In this document: piece after piece, positions 61,638-64,000 of the stretch | Position numbering within the stretch: position 1 is the stretch's first letter | Layout of the letters: each line of letters begins with the position of its first letter | Origin: Arthrobacter sp. MYb229 | GTDB taxonomy: Bacteria; Actinomycetota; Actinomycetes; Actinomycetales; Micrococcaceae | Direction: 5' to 3' | Assembly (NCBI RefSeq): GCF_002975405.1 | Contig: NZ_PCPS01000008.1 | Coordinates: forward strand, 1 to 64,000 | DNA: 64,000 bases | The notes under the pieces: model-generated | Databases searched by the model: none | What the model was told of the DNA's origin: nothing | Seen by the model: only the letters and a program-made list of their open reading frames with translations | Translations under genes and position numbers: made by a program

Positions 61638-62276
61638 GTGCCCAAAAAATTTGAAGGCAGCAAAGGTGCGCGCGCCGGGATTGTGGCCGCGGCGGCCGGC
61701 GCGGTGCTCGCGCTGGCCGCGTTGACCGGGTGCAGCACTGCACCGGCGCCCGTCGCGCAGCCCGAGCCTACGGTGGTTGCGGCCGAGGACACCGGGGAGT
61801 TCCTCGCGGAGCTTGGCCTGGCCGGGCTCGATGCCAGGGCGGCGATCGATCGGCTCGACCGGATGCCGGTGGCGCAGCGGCCGGGCGACTTCACCGCCTC
61901 GGTGCAGCCGGCCCAGCTGGTGCTCACCGATGCGTCGGGACGCACCGCGGGTCTGCCGATGCCGGAAGATGAGTACTACCTTTCGGCGGCACCCTATGTG
62001 AGCCAGACCCACAGCTGCCATTTCCACAGCCTGACCACCTGTCTGGGGGAGCTGGCGGGAAAGGAAGTCCAGGTGAAGGCAACTGACGCCGACACCGGCG
62101 AGGTGCTGGTGGAGAAGGGCGTAAAAACCTTCGACAATGGATTCCTTGGACTCTGGGTTCCGCGTGGAATTATCCTGGATATGGAATTCAGCTACGAAGG
62201 CAAAACCGCGAAGACCACCGTGTCCACCGCCGGCAGCACAAACGCCACCTGCCTGACCGAGCTGCCGCTGGTCTAA
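61638..62276 (+). CDS. CueP-family copper-binding lipoprotein
   Basis: A ~212-residue lipoprotein. Signal and lipobox at LAALTGC. The CueP block YVSQTHSCHFHSLTTCLGEL carries Cys and His ligands, with a final Cys in NATCLTELPLV. CueP binds periplasmic copper in Gram-negatives; here it is a lipoprotein. GTG 61638 is chosen; TTG 61632, with AAAGG 6 bp upstream, is equally possible. 34 bp after the DUF305 stop. Confidence 0.85.
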   Translation: MPKKFEGSKGARAGIVAAAAGAVLALAALTGCSTAPAPVAQPEPTVVAAEDTGEFLAELGLAGLDARAAIDRLDRMPVAQRPGDFTASVQPAQLVLTDASGRTAGLPMPEDEYYLSAAPYVSQTHSCHFHSLTTCLGELAGKEVQVKATDADTGEVLVEKGVKTFDNGFLGLWVPRGIILDMEFSYEGKTAKTTVSTAGSTNATCLTELPLV

Positions 62277-62301
62277 GACAGCGCGTCTGCACAACCAAAA
62301 A

Positions 62302-62350
62302 AAGCATTCGGGCCTGCAACCACATCTAGTGGTTGCAGGCCCGAATGCTT
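62302..62350. terminator. Bidirectional terminator
   Basis: 22-bp stem (AAGCATTCGGGCCTGCAACC against its complement) with a 5-base loop and an A-run before it, between convergent cueP-like and RND genes. Confidence 0.9.
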
Positions 62351-62363
62351 GGCGCCGGAGAAC

Positions 62364-64000
62364 TTAGTCCTTGGGCTCCTGGGCCGCCTTGTTCATCAAT
62401 TCCTCGAACGCCCGGCGCTCCTTGCGGGAGACGGGGATCTGGCCGGTCAGCGGATTGACCACCTGGCCCGGAATCGCCTTGGGATTAACCGGATCCGCCG
62501 GCTTGGCGTCCGCCACCTTCGGCTCGGGCTTGGCCTGCTTCTTGTCCTTGGCCTGCACCGGCACCTGCTTGGCCCCCGGGGTGATCTTCGCGGTGGCCCC
62601 GTTCATGGCCAGCGCAAGATCCTGGGCTCCCGTGTGCTGCTCGGTGGAGTGCTTGCGTCCCGCGCGGCGCAGCTCGCGCTTCTCCTTGCGCGACTCCACC
62701 AGGCGGTAGAGCACCGGTACCAGGATCAGGGTCAGCAAGGTGGAGGAGATCAGGCCGCCGATGACCACCACGGCCAGCGGCTGCGAGATGAATCCGGACT
62801 GGCCGGTGAGTCCCAGACCCATCGGGATCAGCGCGAAGATGGTGGCCAGCGCGGTCATCAGAATCGGGCGCAGACGCTGGCGGGCACCTTGCATGATGGC
62901 CTCATTCAGCGCCATCGCCGGCCGCTCGGGGGTATCGGCCCGATACTGGTTGATCAGGTCGATCAGCACGATCGCGTTGGTGACCACGATGCCCACCAGC
63001 ATCAGCATGCCGATCAAGGAAGGCAGCCCCAGCGGGATGCCGGAGATCAGCAGCAGGCCGATGGCCCCGGTAGCGGCGAACGGAATGGAGATCAGCAGGA
63101 TCAGCGGCTGGATCAGCGACTTGAAGGTAGCCACCATGATCACGTAGACGATCGCGATGGCCGCCAGCAAGGCGAGGTAGAGCTGGTTGAAGGATTCGGC
63201 CTGCTCGGTGGCCGCGCCGCCGATTTCGGCACTGGCGCCCTCGGGCAAATCCACCGAGTCGAGGCGCTCGGTGACGTCCGTGGAGACCTTGCCAAGCATG
63301 TTCTCCGCCGGGGTCAGCGTGAGGGTGGAGATGCGCTCGCCATTGGAGGTGGTGACCTGCTGGACGACCTTGGTGCGTTCCACCGTCGCCAAATCCTGCA
63401 GCTGCACCAGGCCGGCGGCGGTGGGGATCTGCAGTTCGCGCAGCTTGTTCAGCCCGTTCAGATCCATGGGCTCGCCGATCTGCACGGTCATGTCCGTGTA
63501 GTCCAGGCGCAGGGTGCCCGCCGGGACGGCGGAGACCTGTGAGGCGACCAGACCGGAAAGCTGCGCCTCGGTCAGCCCCGCCTCGGCTGCCTTGTCCGCG
63601 TCGATATCGATGGAGACCTGCTCGCGTTCCGCCGAGAGGTTGTCCGCGATGCCGGTGACATGCTCGGTGCCGGCCAGCGCTTCGCGCAGCTTCTCGGTGG
63701 CCTCGCGCAGAATATCCTCATTCGGGGCCTTGACCTCCACGGTGACGTCGCTGGACATCATCGCCGAGGAATTGGAGCCGAAGCTCAGGGTGACATCCTC
63801 GGACAACTCCAGGCCCTGGATCTGTTCGCGGACCGTATTGCTCAGCGCCTCCTGGTCGCGATCGGGGTCGGTGATCGCGGTGAAGCTTGCGGTGTCCGCG
63901 CCGGAGGCGAACATCGCCGCCATGCCGCTGGCGGTGCCCACGGTCATCTGCACATCTTCCAGGCCCTCGATGTCCTGCAGCTTTGCTTCCACCTTTTCGG
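62364..64000 (-). CDS. RND efflux permease, C-terminal part (cut by window edge)
   Basis: 545 visible residues of a large RND pump; the N-terminal half lies outside. The visible part holds the second porter domain and the last six spans: LYLALLAAIAIVYVIMVATF, LPSLIGMLMLVGIVVTNAIVLIDLINQYR, ILMTALATIFALIPMGLGL and LISSTLLTLILVPVLYRLVE, closely like SwrC/AcrB-type pumps. The C-terminal ~110 residues are a Lys/Pro-rich cytoplasmic tail (VQAKDKKQAKPEPKVADAKP) ending EELMNKAAQEPKD. Substrates unknown. Confidence 0.9.
   Translation of the reverse strand, partial: EKVEAKLQDIEGLEDVQMTVGTASGMAAMFASGADTASFTAITDPDRDQEALSNTVREQIQGLELSEDVTLSFGSNSSAMMSSDVTVEVKAPNEDILREATEKLREALAGTEHVTGIADNLSAEREQVSIDIDADKAAEAGLTEAQLSGLVASQVSAVPAGTLRLDYTDMTVQIGEPMDLNGLNKLRELQIPTAAGLVQLQDLATVERTKVVQQVTTSNGERISTLTLTPAENMLGKVSTDVTERLDSVDLPEGASAEIGGAATEQAESFNQLYLALLAAIAIVYVIMVATFKSLIQPLILLISIPFAATGAIGLLLISGIPLGLPSLIGMLMLVGIVVTNAIVLIDLINQYRADTPERPAMALNEAIMQGARQRLRPILMTALATIFALIPMGLGLTGQSGFISQPLAVVVIGGLISSTLLTLILVPVLYRLVESRKEKRELRRAGRKHSTEQHTGAQDLALAMNGATAKITPGAKQVPVQAKDKKQAKPEPKVADAKPADPVNPKAIPGQVVNPLTGQIPVSRKERRAFEELMNKAAQEPKD

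Noticed and set aside
1-64000. CRISPR array, tRNA or rRNA genes
   Set aside because: No regularly spaced direct repeats, cloverleaf sequences or rRNA-like stretches were noticed by eye; a covariance search would be needed to be certain.

Overview
The window is chromosomal DNA from a high-GC Gram-positive bacterium. Mycothiol-era actinobacterial families (DUF6153, DUF222-HNH, CueP, MHS transporters), frequent GTG/TTG starts, AGGAGG ribosome sites and dense ATGA-type gene overlaps all point to an actinobacterium, most likely a soil or cheese-type Micrococcaceae (Arthrobacter/Glutamicibacter group). That placement is inferred from gene content and style, not from a marker gene.

Layout. 1-4708: choline sulfate/choline use (partial betaine aldehyde dehydrogenase, choline sulfatase, its formylglycine-generating enzyme, BCCT transporter). 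5288-7623: DUF222-HNH protein and a RibD-type reductase. 7720-12723: a dicarboxylate cluster (AccDA-like carboxyltransferase, CaiB-type CoA-transferase, MatC-like carrier, GntR regulator) that looks like a malonate or similar acid pathway. 12778-16578: LysR, M20 peptidase, MHS transporter. 16728-21617: homoprotocatechuate meta-cleavage operon (HpaD, HpaE, GntR, and an unusual fumarylacetoacetate hydrolase-RraA fusion) with a palindromic operator at its promoter.

22006-30000 is a mosaic. Two clearly lower-GC genes (a multispan membrane protein and a 1217-residue TPR protein with a PIN-like nuclease region) flank a normal-looking ilvD and its divergent MmyB-type regulator. The TPR-PIN protein is the best candidate in the window for an undescribed, possibly defence-related, system. 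30021-36553: alpha/beta hydrolase, then an NrtR-nadA-nadB-nadC-nadS NAD synthesis operon in which every junction overlaps from nadA onward. 36664-43098: sugar-acid cluster (two dehydrogenases, IclR, MHS transporter, gluconate-5-dehydrogenase-like SDR, idonate-dehydrogenase-like enzyme).

43358-50416: TOPRIM protein, secreted M15 peptidase with three SH3 repeats, GNAT, and an arsenic resistance locus (arsR divergent from acr3-arsC-flavoprotein), then two small proteins. 50645-54335: MarR/LLM oxidoreductase pair and a HipBA-type toxin-antitoxin with a flanking inverted-repeat operator. 54910-58801: two-component system with an odd C-terminal extracytoplasmic region on the kinase, divergent from an ABC exporter. 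58907-60246: DoxX, Ohr, OhrR peroxide module. 60466-62276: DUF6153-DUF305-CueP envelope metal module. 62364-end: C-terminal part of an RND efflux permease.

Several rho-independent hairpins separate convergent genes; two of them belong to the same ~95-bp dispersed repeat. No tRNA, rRNA, CRISPR array or insertion sequence was seen.
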